From Sphaeroforma sirkka (taxonomy: Eukaryota; Opisthokonta; Ichthyosporea; Ichthyophonida), in contig LUCW03001462.1 in assembly GCA_001586965.3 (NCBI GenBank), forward strand, positions 75,001 through 114,138: 39,138 bases of DNA, written 5' to 3'. The notes beneath the pieces are model-generated. The model worked only from the letters and a program-made list of their open reading frames with translations, was not told the origin of the DNA and did not search any database. The position numbers and the translations under genes were made by a program. Positions 12,601-23,712 of this stretch are shown piece by piece (the first letter of the stretch is position 1; the number at the start of each line of letters is the position of its first letter).

Positions 12601-15600
12601 GCAACCCAAAGCGAAGGGGGCTGCGGATGTGAGCACAAAAGCCAACGCCTCGAGCCTTAGTAGTACTGCCGCTGCGAGTACAGTTGGCGGTGCGAATGGG
12701 GAGGTTTCAACAGCTGATAGGAGGGTATCGGGTAAGAGTGTGTTACCTCATCTGCCTGTGCTTATGACTAGTCGTGGTAAGATTGACGGACGGTCATCGG
12801 CGGCGAGAGGGGCAAGTATGATCGCGCGGGTGAGTGCAATGAACGCCCGTGCGAGTGGCAGGGGAGCACGTGCGGGGGGGCAGCGCAGCAGACAGTCCAA
12901 GCACATACAACAGGCAACAAAGCATACAGCTGCTGAGACGCAGACAGGTGCAGCGCACGCTTCCAGTACACACACACGGCACAGGCACAGCAGTGTGAGC
13001 AGCCAGACCAGTGCGTCTGGCAGGCAGGCGGGTGCTGTGGGCAAGGGTCTCGAGCTCGATAGGGAGGGTATGGCTGAGAATATGCTGAGTGGCACAGGTG
13101 ATCGAGTGAGGAGCAGACATAGCAAAGATCTTGCCTGGGGATCGAATGCGGGTGATGTGAACGACAGTCTGCGAAGTGACCGACCTCTGAACATGCGCCG
13201 GACTAAGAGCGAGGCTGTATCTAGCTCGAATGACAAGTCGGAAGCTGGCGTAAGCTATAAGGCCAGCACAGGTATGTGCGCAGCAACAGATATGGACACG
13301 CCTTGGAGCGCAGCCACGAGTCGGACAACGAGTACACACAAGCCTCCGATGGTGGAGCGACATGTGCAGTGCATGTGCGGAGGGGTGGCCATTGTAGGGA
13401 AAGGTATGCAGTGTGCCACGTGTGAGCACTGGTCGCACGATGCGTGTGTGCAGCTGAATGCGCGGGTGCGCCAATCAGCTACGGCGCGAGCGGAGATCAG
13501 TACGGGTACCAGGTCCGCCGTGGCAAGTCCATTCACGTGTTTCAGATGTGAGCGGGTGCCCAATCCGTTGCTGTTCCGTGCAGAAGAGGTACGTCAGATC
13601 GATTGAGATAGTCGGGTGATGATCAGCTGATGTGAACTTTCCCACCTTCTAGCGCTAAACAGTTTGGTATTGCGGTCTGAGTTTTAGATTTTGTTAAGAA
13701 GGGGTTTGGCTGCAATTTATATGCATGTTTCGCGTATATGAATTCAGTTATTAGAATCACAAAACATGAGAGATTCCTCTATGTAGGTTTTGCCCCAAGT
13801 TGTCGACTTGCTGTGTCGTTTATAATTTCCTCGTATCAAACATTCTATGTCCATCGAAGCGTTTCGATAAGAAGTCGTCATTGTGAATGTTTTGTCTGGC
13901 ATGGTGCCCTGTAAGCGAACGTCGGCTGCTGTTATGAGCTACTGTATATCCGCTGAAATTGCTAGTTTAGTCTTGCCAACTTTCAATTGGTGATTAGTCG
14001 AATTAATATCGATCTGGTATTGTGCTTATTGAGTTGGCCGATTGATCTGTATCCTTTTCACATTACTTCAAATCATGACATATTACGCCAGGATAAACGA
14101 TCACTTTTCAGCATAGATGTATGCATGCCCGTGTATATATATTGAGTAATTAAAAAGCCCCTATGAAAAGAGTCCTACATTTTTTCCCAAATTCAAGACC
14201 GCGACGGTGGAAATATTTGCAGAAATTATGCCTATCATCGTAACCGGTTTTTTTAATGTCTAAAGAATCCTTGTACATACCAACCCTCGCCTCCAGATAC
14301 TCTCAGAGGATTTGCTGCCAGCATGCGCGACGGCGGCACAACTGCGCTCGTCTGTGCTCAACGAAGGACAGGCAGTCCATCGCGCGGGTGCAAAGTCAAG
14401 TACAAACGTCATGCCCGCGCAGAAGCCTTCGCACATCCGCACGCAAATGTCTGAGCCCCCCATGCAAGGCCATCCACATGCGTCGAAGTGTAGGCTAGAT
14501 GGGCCGCGATCGATGACTGAGTTGAGCTTAGCTTCGCCACAGACACATGCACAGACGACTGGCGCTGAAGCACACGGCCAACGGCTAGTTAGCGATACTC
14601 CGCGCGAACTATCCCAGAAACAGGGTGAGAAATCCTTGGATAGTACGTGCACCGGTGTGACCGCGCTTAGCATACCGCCGCAAGCGTGCGCGCACACACA
14701 TAGTCCTGGCAGCGCGTCCGCAAACGAGGAGCAGCCCGTTTGTGGACTAGAACCACCTCCATCGAGGACCGTTCCATTCACGCAATCGACCCAAACATTG
14801 AATATGGCACCGCATTCCGGCAACTCGGCTTCAGTCTTAGCTACTGCCACTGCCAACGGTGTTTGTGAAGACGAAGCGCCACAACGACCGTCCTTTGACC
14901 ACACATCTAGTCCAGGAATAGGCCTGGGTGCAGGAATGATCAGACCACTTACTACTACTATCAGTAGCGATCATGCCGTCCCCGTTACAGATGCAGGTCG
15001 GAACTATTCAACAGCTCCACATATTGCACTGTTCTCTGGGAAATCAAATGCCGGTCAGACGTCGGTCGGAGGTATACGCACAAAGTGCAACGATCCGATT
15101 AATACTCTGCAAACAACCAGCTACATCAAGGAGAGAGATGATACGTGGGATAGCACTCTACCGAGAAACCCGGGGAGTGGACCGGAGTATACAGCTCAGA
15201 AGGATTTGACAGAGATTGCTAGCGCCATGCGTGTTGATCTGGCTTCATTTGTAGCAGAAACTTCGCCTACCGAAGATTGTGTACGAGCGGACGCGATGTC
15301 AAGTGTAAATGCTGGCGATAACTCTAAGACGTATATGCCTAGAGCTGTGTATAACTCGCAAGCTACTCCCGCGGTAACCGGTTTAGTACATACAGGAAGT
15401 GTGAAATCCGCGCAATCTGACGATGGTTTTCTTGGGAACCGTGAGAGCTTCTCGTTGTCACCTTCTCCACCCATACCTCTCTCACCCACCCCCTCACCCT
15501 CACCCACTCAATCACCAGCAGTAGTATCTTCTACTCCATTCAGAGCGGAATCCGTTAGCAGTGATATCACGATGCTGGCAAATACGCTTGTATCACAACC

Positions 15601-16470
15601 TGATATGAGTACTAGGCAGCGTACAATTGCAGCCGACGGTTCAGGGGTTGCTGAATTTGTGGACGCGGAATCGGACAGGGCAGCGACAAGCGATCTCAAA
15701 AAAGTACATCTCCAGCGTGCAAGCACCTGGAAGGCATACAACCTCGCCAAGTCCCGTCTACGCCCTGTTACACTGGCTGTGAATGCCTGCGCGCATCAGT
15801 TGTCTCGGTATGTTGTGGCGTATTCTTCTGTCGGAAGGAGTAGTCTACCTCGTATCGTAGTTTGTATGTATTGCGTACACAAAGCTGCACAATCTCAGCT
15901 GATTATCGAATTCCAAAACACGACTGAGTGTATGAGTTATTTAGATGTGTTTTGAATGGCGATCAATACGTGCGTGTGTCTCTGATCATTGTGCATCAAA
16001 ATCGGTCTGTCTGTGCAAGCATCACGTGTGAGGTTTTGAACAATCCACCGGTAGAGGCAACGAATTACGCGCGCAAAGTATGTCTATTGAGCCAGACTAC
16101 CTTTACCTCACTACGTCTAATTACCATATACCTATGCTCTGTTACATTATGCAGGTGTAGGAGTGCTTTGTTGTCACTGCCGGAGACTGTCGATATGTCA
16201 CCGCAACGAGCGGGATCTCCTGTTGAACCAATCGTCTCAGATTCTGCGTATTCTCAGTCACAGTCTACCGCACCAATCGAGCAGTCATCGTCGCTTGTAA
16301 ATGAGCGAGGATTGCCGGCATGGGATGGAGCACCGCCGAAGCAAAACACTCCCCCACCATCGAAGCTGTCTTCCGCTGACTATGTCAGTATGCTTGAACA
16401 GATCGAATATTGGCAGGAAACACTGTTACAAAATCTAGAAGTCACTCGGGGTTTGATCGCCCCCATATAA
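5056..16470 (+). CDS. Giant Tudor/PHD chromatin-reader protein (four exons, 2,894 aa)
   Basis: Exons 5056-5463, 7139-13588, 14297-15807 and 16155-16470 join in frame (phases 0, 0, 2). Junctions are GAG|GTATAT...TTCAG|GTC, GAAGAG|GTACGT...TCCAG|ATA and CTCG|GTATGT...GCAG|GTG. Residues 43-53 (RFNLDDKVLIS) plus 137-186 (WYRTRILEV, RIHYPGFSKIFDED, ARLRP) resemble a chromo-barrel/Tudor-knot split by an insert of about 85 residues. A second Tudor-like core lies at about 1420-1443 (HVFARWVDGVFYPVRV). Its probable closing strands (GWLYYDVDFRPIPD, about 1550) come after another long insert. A PHD finger at about 2209-2277 shows C-x-C, C-x2-C, x4-H-x2-C and C-x2-C. The rest is Ser/Thr/Gly/Lys-rich and disordered, with many basic NLS-like patches, and ends in a likely helix. 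The domain set recalls PHF20/MBD-R2 of the NSL acetyltransferase complex. That link is inference; nuclear histone reading is probable. Exon 2 is GC-rich against AT-rich introns. Confidence 0.85.
5464..7138 (+). other. Intron 1 of the chromatin-reader gene
   Basis: The intron is 1,675 bases, from GTATAT to TTCAG. The last third is dominated by TG-rich simple repeats (6411-6900). The rest shows no coding signal. It interrupts the Tudor-like domain, so the domain is complete only after splicing. Confidence 0.8.
6411..6900. repeat. TG-rich microsatellite and minisatellite tract
   Basis: The order is (TA)n, (TG)n with a few TC changes, (TA)n, a (TCTGGG)n hexamer at 6551-6578, (GTAT)n, (TA)n, (TG)n, then a GTGTGGGCGTGC minisatellite at about 6685-6790. 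All G runs are on the sense strand of the host gene, so they appear in the pre-mRNA. Confidence 0.9.
7802..8655 (+). repeat. Three type-A protein repeats in the chromatin reader
   Basis: Three copies of RRTGxGxxALxSLFSYG followed by xxMGDVxID lie at about 7802-7894, 8155-8240 and 8566-8655 (protein residues near 358, 477 and 613). They are spaced by variable Ser/Gly/Lys linkers, and acidic residues follow the first two closely. A degenerate copy (SSLMSRFLYSRKR) lies at about 7605-7680. I do not recognise this motif. Confidence 0.8.
9083..9520 (+). repeat. Two type-B protein repeats in the chromatin reader
   Basis: Two copies lie at about 9083-9190 and 9413-9515 (residues near 785 and 896). 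They read KRGxLGDxAKNxLFxDHPPW, then W/Y-E-x-T-x-T-L-x-T. Each is followed by an acidic stretch. The KRG...A.NxLF core parallels RRTG...ALxSLF of type A, so the two types may share an origin. Confidence 0.8.
13589..14296 (+). other. Intron 2 of the chromatin-reader gene
   Basis: The intron is 708 bases, AT-rich, from GTACGT to CCTCCAG. I see nothing else in it. The AG used here keeps the following long frame open without a stop. Confidence 0.75.
15808..16154 (+). other. Intron 3 of the chromatin-reader gene
   Basis: The intron is 347 bases, from GTATGT to TTATGCAG. Reading through it from exon 3 meets a stop at 15953-15955, while splicing joins two frames that then run to the terminal TAA at 16468. 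This supports splicing, though retention would give a shorter form. Confidence 0.7.
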
Positions 16471-16739
16471 ATTCTCAGTCACGTTTAGTGTATGAGCCTC
16501 GTTTATGTCGTCAATAATCGGGGATGTATCGATTTCCGGATTTCATATGCGGATGCGAAAGACTAAGCATCTGCGCGCGCACCTCGTCTGCTGGCTCAAC
16601 GTGTTCACGTGAACACTGTACACTGGAACGACACTCCAACGACAGATTCGCATGCCATCAAGTGAACGAAATATATATCTAGCTAATTCAATAGGCAATT
16701 TTACACAAGAGTCGCGGAATAAGTTCGTGGCATAAGCAC

Positions 16740-16745
16740 AATAAA
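16740..16745 (+). terminator. Candidate poly(A) signal AATAAA
   Basis: A canonical AATAAA lies about 270 bases after the stop codon of the chromatin-reader gene, a plausible 3' UTR length. The cleavage site cannot be read from sequence alone. Confidence 0.5.
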
Positions 16746-17071
16746 TAGTCTTAAGAATGTTCTGCAAATTGTGCATAATAGTCTAACGTTTCGCGAATGA
16801 AGGCACACAGACTACTCATATTAATCGCGCACCTAATCTTAAAAATAGCGATATAGAGCTAAAAGGGAGGCCAATGGAGTTCCCATGCTATGGTGCTGAT
16901 GAAGAATGATGGGAACTTCATATCGCGATGTATCAACTATTCATACTTCGACGCTCAGCTCGCAACTATTCCAAAGAGTATCACACACATCAATAGATGA
17001 AGTTTCATGCTCAAGTATGATTCCAGTGTGAATTGAAAAAAGGTCAAGTTTGATTGTAACTTAATACCGAA

Positions 17072-17630
17072 GGCGATTCCAAATCGATTTTTGTTTCTGC
17101 TATCTCTTTTCTGCTATTTACACTTCACTTTGAAAACCTTTAAAACCCTGCCTATGAGTCACTGGGCCGCTCCTACTTCCTACTACATTTTGGACCGTTG
17201 GTATATACCGTTTTATTCCCGAGAAATGACAAGTCGGCCACGTCCTGGGCACATACTGACTACGGCCTGACCGGTTGGCCACGCGCTGGCTCCAAAAGGA
17301 CTCGCTGCAGTCATATGTATTCAAAGTAAAACAGTCAAACTGTGCATACATACAAATAGACATCTTAACTGATAGCGTACATACAGATATATAAATATTT
17401 ACATTAACGAACGATGCATACTATTCCTGGTAGAAAAGCCCGTTCTAATCATTTTCGGCGCAATGAGGAGATCAAACTTGGTAGGCCTATTTTTAAAAGG
17501 CCCCCCTACGCGACCAAAAGAAATGTGGGAAGTGGGGTGTGGAGACTGTGGACTGTGGTGTCCTTCCTGACTTCCTCCTACTTTTTATTTGGAAAATTAT
17601 AACAGATACAAAAGTCGATTTGGAACCGCC
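17072..17630. repeat. Possible MITE bounded by 28-base inverted repeats
   Basis: Bases 17072-17099 and the reverse complement of 17603-17630 match at 25 of 28 positions, sharing GG(T/C)TCCAAATCGA-like cores and TTTTGT-TCTG. The 559-base interval has no coding signal. I could not settle a target-site duplication. Confidence 0.4.
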
Positions 17631-17784
17631 CAAGTTTGATTTGCCAAAGTGTCTAGGGAAGGGATGGATCTCGATTGCAGTTTTACTTTGACTCCGTGTC
17701 AAGATGTTTACAGAATTTTTACAGACATAAAGTAGTATGTGGTGTGAATTAGCGCAATTGCTTTAATATACTATTTTCTGAAAG

Positions 17785-18660
17785 CTAGTCTGCGTAGAGA
17801 TCGGCTCTCTCGATTGAGATAGCACGCAGTTCGCTTAACCTGATATGGTAGTTTTTTCTTTGTGACATGTGCAGATTTGTATTGTGATGAGAGTTTTTAT
17901 GTATGCGCATCTCTGTGAGTTTAAATCGCATAAGCTCTGGGTAAACTTCGATGGCGGAGAAATGGCTGCCTCGTCCCATCAACTCTGGCCGCCGATCGTA
18001 TACATCACATCCATATGCATCGTGAATACGCACTACATCGCAGAACCTCATGCGATGAGCTCTTCTAGGTTGAACGCAGATGTACCATTCTTCTTGCGTT
18101 GCTGATGCTTGCGGATGCAAAACAGGAGGTTGGGATTCACATCGTGTAGTACTAGACTTGTCTTTGTTCTTCGAAGATATAAGTGACAAGCTGAAACTTC
18201 TGCGTGCCCGCAACGGCGAGGAAATCGATGTCGCGGGAGATGGGCATGTATTGTTGCGTATTGAACTTCGTTTTTCTAATTGGCATGGCAATGGAGATTT
18301 TGTTTCATATATAAATATTTTCGATTCATCTGAGATCGCATTATCATGTGCGGGATGAGAGTGGATAGCAACTAATCCACTAGTGTATAAGCGCGTCGCC
18401 CGTTACAAACTCCTATCCCTGGCAGCTTGGGAAGCTTCACTGAGTTCCTCAGTGGAACTAAATGGTTTAACCACTTCCTCGCTTGACGAGATATTACCTA
18501 CCCCTTTGGTTGACCGTATACCCGTGGGTTCACTATGTGATTTACCTGAAATATATTTTAACTGCCTTTCGATACAAGTGGACAGATCCATGTAAAGATA
18601 CCCCATAGATTTTGAAGTTCCCGACAGGTTCGACGTTATCTCGGCAAAGCTCTTCATCAT
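17785..18660 (-). CDS. Hypothetical leftward gene, probably two exons
   Basis: Two open stretches on the minus strand may be exons. The first starts at ATG 18660 and runs to about 18403, Ser/Glu-rich near its end (VGNISSSEEVVKPFSSTEEL). The second, from about 18291 to the stop at 17785, is 168 codons, starting Ser/Arg-rich and ending mixed basic/hydrophobic (AHRMRFCDVVRIHDAYGCDV). A join through one of the AG sites near 18330-18275 is possible, but I could not fix the junction. I recognise no domain. Its composition is more protein-like than the plus-strand frames that overlap it. Confidence 0.3.
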
Positions 18661-19090
18661 TTTTATGGCTAGATCGCCCTTTAGCTCGATTTGTAACTTG
18701 TATCAATCCCATGCTGAGGTGAAATACTCGCACATAGCTAATGAAGCTGTGTTCCGTTTCCTATTCAATTTAAATATTGAGATATTATCCAGACTTAATG
18801 TTTCATATTTTAGCTGTTGATAACTTGTACTATTTTTGTTTTTTTTATCAATTTTATATCAATTGCAGCAGCATGTAGAGTTTTTAGAATATACTTTCCT
18901 GTGTATATGCTTTATTTAGAGTGTAGTCTACTAGTCTCTCAGAATGCTTCTATATGGATAACTGTAGCATACATTCTTTTTACTTCTATAGTGGTTTCAA
19001 AAACCACATTACCACAGCGAAAGCTGTCATTTTTTTTTAAACAGAAAATAACAAAACAATGAAACATAGCATTCTATTTGTATCTGTTTT

Positions 19091-19197
19091 TAGAAGGCTA
19101 TGAGTCCTATGACAAAACAGAATTTTGTTTCGTATTTTAAAAAAAAAGCGATAAGATAAAAATCACAATGACAAAACCGAAGGTCCGTAGCCTTCTA
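19091..19197. repeat. Small inverted-repeat element
   Basis: TAGAAGGCTA at 19091-19100 is repeated inverted as TAGCCTTCTA at 19188-19197. Another AGAAGGCTATG copy follows at about 19213. The interior is AT-rich with no coding content. It may be a very short MITE or a fold-back. Confidence 0.4.
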
Positions 19198-20516
19198 TAA
19201 TAATTTAGAAGAAGGCTATGTTCGAGAATTTAACATTTGTTGTAAAAAATGAGAAAAAAATGGGAATCAGGTGATCACTGATCCGGGACTCTGGTCTCCG
19301 GAGTTCCGGACGGATCCCTTTTGCGTTATAATTTATTTACATATCTCTACTATCTCTAGTGGTAGAGATTCCCTCCCATTCCAGTCTCTCCCCAACCCCC
19401 CCCCCTTCCTTACAATTCTGGACTATTTACTCTTGAAACCACCTATTTTTCAAATATAGGAAACTCTAGTTTTTTCTAAAAACCCAAATATTTTCTCTAC
19501 TCCTTATTTATAATTCTCAATTTCTCATCGTCGGAATTATCACTATCTCATTGTATAACTATCTCTCTTCTCTCAGTATTCTCTGTGTTTATGTGTCGCT
19601 ATACGGCACCAATATAAATAAATTTATTAACGCTTGAGTCCGTGTTTAAACCGCATCCGGTCCATCCGCAAGGGCAGGGTCGATATTTATGGGCCCACGA
19701 AAGGCGACCCTGGCCCAAATACCGAACTATTACGCGTGTGCACTTAACGGTGGCCGGTGGGCAGTCGTGCACTCAAATAATAATATTAACAACGTGTACG
19801 TGTACACATGTTGAGAACAATGTGAGATAGCTTAAGTTATTACTACTTTGAAAGTTCCAAAAAGTACATGAGGCTCATCCTTTTGGTTCAGCCTGAGGAT
19901 GGCCTCAGCCTAACTAACAATTTCAAAGGGTAGTACATTGTGTTTCTGCGACCTACACCCCCTTCAAAATATCAAAAACACTTGGTATAATATACTATTT
20001 AGTACCGTTTTTTGTATTAATAACATAGACCTGAGATGCTGAGACTCTATATGTCACTGTCTTCATTATTCTGAACAATTCAATATTGACTGAAGAAGGC
20101 TCACGCTGAAAAAGATACGTACATTAATTAACAAAAAAGTATCTTTACCGAAACAACAGTCCAAGTATCAGTTATCGGTACATAATCTATCTATACCTAT
20201 AATCTGAAATGGAATACATCAATACAACGCCTCAGACTAGAGTCAAATCCTGTTGAACTTGTGAGCGTCTATTCGTGGACCCATACTTCTGAATATTATT
20301 ATTAAAAAAATCGTTTGGTTTGCACAATTGAACTGTAAGTACTACATATGTAGTTCAAACATATGTAGTTCAACAATGTTGAATTTTGTTTTGTCCCGTT
20401 CTGTTGTGAATTTCAGGTCCAAGGGATTTTGTCCTGTTCTTTGATTTCATTAACCTCAATTATTCATATATTGTTGTTTTTTTTTTTAAATAATAATAAA
20501 AAACGAGATAATATTA

Positions 20517-20797
20517 TGGCACACAAGGCCCCAAGGATTCAGCCGTACTCAGACGTTAATAGTTTTATGTTCATTGGTGCCGTATATAGACATTCATGTG
20601 GCCTGAGCCCCAACTCCCTACTCCCAACTCCCAAGTATCAAGTCCCAACACCCAAGTCTGAATTCTCAGCCTCTCGGTCTCAGGCTCTCAGCATGCTAAT
20701 CCCCACACACCAGACACCAGCAGTGACACCCACACCAGTACCACTGACCACCCGCTCTGGTGAGTCTGCTCGTACTGGTGGCGGGCAGCCAGTATGA
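20517..20797 (+). CDS. P/T-rich open frame of unknown nature
   Basis: ATG 20517 opens a 93-codon frame that becomes rich in Pro, Thr and Ser (LPTPKYQVPTPKS, then TPTPVPLTTRSG) and stops at 20795-20797. A second frame starting at 20794 continues with charged residues. It could be a decayed fragment of a mobile-element Gag or chance open sequence. No domain is recognised. Confidence 0.2.
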
Positions 20798-21247
20798 GCA
20801 GACTCAGCAGAGACCCAGAAATGGACCAGCGAGAGCCGAGAGGCCCTGAGCTACAGCTAAATACTTATTTATCAAAATTGTTTCATTATATTTTTGATTG
20901 TATGAGGTCCCTCGAATTTCCCAAAATTCGGTCCTTACTCTCCAAATCCAAAAGTCGGCCCAAAAAAATGATTATCACAGTTTTAGCGCCAAAAAAAATC
21001 ATAAAATCCCAAAATTCGGTAGTAGTAGCTTTATTCTTAGGTTTACGATATAAGCAGTCTTTAGTACTCTTCGTCCTTGTTTTTCTTATGTTCTTAGTGA
21101 AAGTCTAGTCCGCCGGGACCTGTCTCTATCTATTCCCGAGCGAACTTGTACTACTAACATCCTAGGCTATTAACTATAACTATAACACTCGTAGTGAGAG
21201 GGAAAGGCATGGGCCTAGAAACCCCTCTGCTACGAAGTTCTCGAACT

Positions 21248-21338
21248 TTCTCATGGCGTCATCGTCTATGTATATTCGTAGACATTTTTGCTCTGTTCGT
21301 GAATATACATAGACAATTTTAAGTATGACCCATGAGAA
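21248..21338. repeat. Hairpin-forming inverted repeat
   Basis: GTCTATGTATATTC (21264-21277) has an exact inverted partner GAATATACATAGAC (21301-21314). Outer arms TTCTCATGG (21248 on) and CCATGAGAA (to 21338) also pair imperfectly. It lies 3' of the G1 integrase on that element's strand, so it may belong to G1's terminal region. Confidence 0.6.
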
Positions 21339-21597
21339 TGACACTTAAAAATCAGCAGGGCCTGGTTTTATACGATCAACCCTGCCTTGGGCCCTGAAAT
21401 TAAAACCCAATATGAATTTCCGGAATCATAACTCATCATTCAGGACCTGCCAAAATTCAGGGTACCGAAGAGTCTCGAAAATTCATTATGAGTCCCGAAA
21501 CTCCTACACGCCCGCCAGCCTAAGGATGTGCCGGTGCTAAGCGCTTCTGGCGTCCATTGTTCTCATCATTGACGAACTGACGGATGCCCCGGATGTA

Positions 21598-22938
21598 TTA
21601 CTTGAATCGATCCCAAGACTTCGGAGATTTCTTCATAAAGCCCTCCTTAACATCTTCCGGGTCCAAATCCTTCCAAGTCTCAGGGCGATATTTCTGTAGC
21701 GTGGTCAAGAATTGCGATGAATACTTGAACCACACTTCCCCAGACTTCGTTTGGATATAACGTTCGAACCGTTCAGCAATAGTCTGGAACCATTCATATG
21801 TGTGCAAGTACTCCTTCAAGGTAACTAGTATTTGCACTGGGGCCGACCTGTCTTCTTGGCTACCGACGGCTAGCTTGAGCTGTTCACGATGGGCTCTCAC
21901 AGTTCAACCACCTCGTGCCCGAACATCGTAATGTTGCCCGTCATACGGGCCACGGACTACGAATAAGTCTTTCTCAACCCACGCAGTCTGATCCTTGTGT
22001 TGTATGGAGTCTCGACATTTCCACACAATGTTACCAGCCTCGAGCGGCTCAAGCTCGGTTGCAGTAGCTGTGGCATTTGCAATGCGTTTTGCTTGTGCCT
22101 TCAGCAAATTCTTGCGGGCCAAATCTAAGATTTCCCATGAAGTCCCGTCTTGACCCCGCATCACTAGTTTAATTGGCGAACAATCAGATCCCGTATGAAC
22201 TGTTTGGTTATATGCGAGTATTACCTCCCATATATCCTTCGCCGTACCAGAGGCTAAACTCTTGTTCAACCAGTCCTTCATAGTACGGTTGGGCCTCTGA
22301 ATTTGACCATTGGCCTCGTGTCGTTCAACTGTGGTAACATGGACATGTACCCCCAATCGAGCCCAAAATCCAACAAAATCGCTGTTATCGAACTCTTTGC
22401 CTGAGTCAACAACAATTTCATTGGATATCCCAAAATGTAGCAACATATCGATGACTACCCTCAAAGTAACCAGAGATGCCCTGTTCGACAACTCATGGCC
22501 CCAAATCCACTTTGTGAACTTATCTTGCGCTAGCACGATCATCCGAGTGCCCTGTTTCTGATTGCGCGCGATATAGAACACATCCACGTGAATTCGCTGC
22601 ATGAAGTACCAGGCTTCTTCGACAGTAGCAGGCAACTCTCGAGCCATGTCGCGTCGCATAAGTGCGCATGGCCTGCAATCCTGAATCACCCTGCGGCATT
22701 CTTGCTCCTTCACTTCTTCATTGGTGACCTTTTGGTAAAAGTCAGCCAATCACTTGTAACCAATGTGAGCAAGATCCTGATGTAGCTCGAGTAGTAGCTC
22801 GTCTGTGGTTGGTTTATCCCCGTAACCTAGCAACGTCATCACCATGGCAACCGCCTCATCATCAATCCCGGCGAGTCTAGATAATGTATCCGCGTCGCTC
22901 ATTTCTTTACCCTTGACATATGAAAGTGTAGGAACCAA
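21598..22938 (-). pseudogene. G1 integrase with zinc finger and C-terminal tail
   Basis: One reading frame of 447 codons is interrupted only by TGA stops just before 22749 and at about 21904. The zinc-binding region includes LHQDLAHIGYK and CRRVIQDCRPC. The core shows the first Asp in RIHVDVF and the second in IVVDSGKEF. The third catalytic position reads NGQIQR where the family has GQxE-R, so Gln replaces Glu (GAG to CAG is one base). The tail has the EAGNIVWKC strand typical of the Ty3 integrase C-terminal barrel, then an extension of about 80 residues with no chromodomain that I can see. It acted in nuclear cDNA integration and is now inactive. Confidence 0.85.
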
Positions 22939-23114
22939 CGTCGAATTCGCCGTCCTCGCACAGTATTATCATCACCCAAACGCTTCCAGAGTCCTAGTAA
23001 CGGCAAATGGTCGGTTTCTACATTGACTTGACCAGGTGGTCTATCAAGTATAATCAACCAGTGATCAAAAGCCCAGACGACAGCTAATGCCTCTAACTCT
23101 GTGATCGAATACAA
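22899..23114 (-). pseudogene. G1 RNase H, C-terminal half
   Basis: YSITELEALAVVWAFDHW carries the catalytic Glu, and NVETDHLPL the second Asp. The N-terminal third, with the first Asp, is missing because sequence between here and the RT active site is deleted. The following domain is in another frame, so a frameshift lies near 22930. Confidence 0.8.
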
Positions 23115-23159
23115 CTACTGCGCTGAGTTTCATCGTGTCGATGCCAAGGGTTTTAGGAT

Positions 23160-23712
23160 CCTAGGATGACATCATCAATATATATATATATGAAGACTCC
23201 TTCAAGATCTCCTTAAATATCTTCTATCAGGGATTAAGATGTAAATCCCAAATCAACCAACCCCATTGGTATCTTCAAGTATCGATATCGCTTCCCTTCA
23301 AAAGTGAACGTGGTGTACTTCCGTGACTCATGTGCGAGTTCCACCTGCCAATAACCACATGCAATATCCAACTTAGAGAAATATTTATACTTCGATGCAC
23401 TCCGCACCAAGTCCTCTTCCTTCGTCACTGGGGGAACGACCGAAACTTTACTTGCCGATTCAATGGCACAAAATTTGCACAAAAAACGCCATGTGCCAGT
23501 CTCCTTCTTAGGGACTACCAGCGGCTGCAGTTTCCAATCAGTCTTCCAGACATACTCCTCAATGACGTGTTCCTTAAACATACGATGAACTTCAGTCCTG
23601 ATGGGCAATCTCTTCTGAGGATTTTTTTTTCCTCAGTATATGTAAACAGGGCTAGCACCGTCTTGTAACACGATCTTATGCTCAGTCCCCGTGATGGTAG
23701 ACTCTTCGCCAT
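23160..23712 (-). pseudogene. G1 reverse transcriptase, fingers and palm
   Basis: Visible motifs are LPIRTEVHRMFKEHVIE, LQPLVVPKKETGTWRF, the first catalytic Asp in YFSKLDIACGYWQVEL, KIPMGL, and YIYIDDVIL near 23175-23200 with both active-site aspartates. Two stops lie between KIPMGL and YIDD in the same frame. The thumb is absent. The catalytic residues survive although the gene is broken. Confidence 0.85.

Larger units (their letters stand above)
16471..17784. other. 3' UTR and intergenic region
   Basis: Downstream of the TAA the sequence turns AT-rich. It holds a likely poly(A) signal at 16740-16745 and an inverted-repeat pair at 17072-17099 and 17603-17630. No open frame here has a recognisable family signature. 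Confidence 0.6.
18661..21597. other. AT-rich region without recognisable genes
   Basis: This holds homopolymer A/T runs, a small inverted-repeat element at 19091-19197, a 15-base tandem repeat (ACATATGTAGTTCAA) near 20343-20372, a P/T-rich plus frame at 20517-20797, and a hairpin at 21248-21338. Because Ty3/gypsy G1 reads leftward and ends at 21598, its 3' LTR should lie in the right part of this stretch. A TGTAGGAG on the minus strand just after a G-rich GGCTGGCGGGCG (21504-21523) is a possible LTR start, unproven because no second LTR copy is present. Confidence 0.5.

Noticed and set aside
7313..13563. Many long minus-strand open frames opposite exon 2 of the chromatin reader, some over 200 codons
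   Set aside because: They mirror a GC-rich, Ser/Arg-rich coding exon. They are low-complexity Leu/Ser/Pro/Cys translations without domains, while the plus frame has Tudor-like and PHD signatures and consistent splice phases.
19501..21110. Defined LTR for G1 in this AT-rich stretch
   Set aside because: A plausible TG start exists near 21511 on the minus strand, but with no second LTR copy or clear primer-binding site the end cannot be set.
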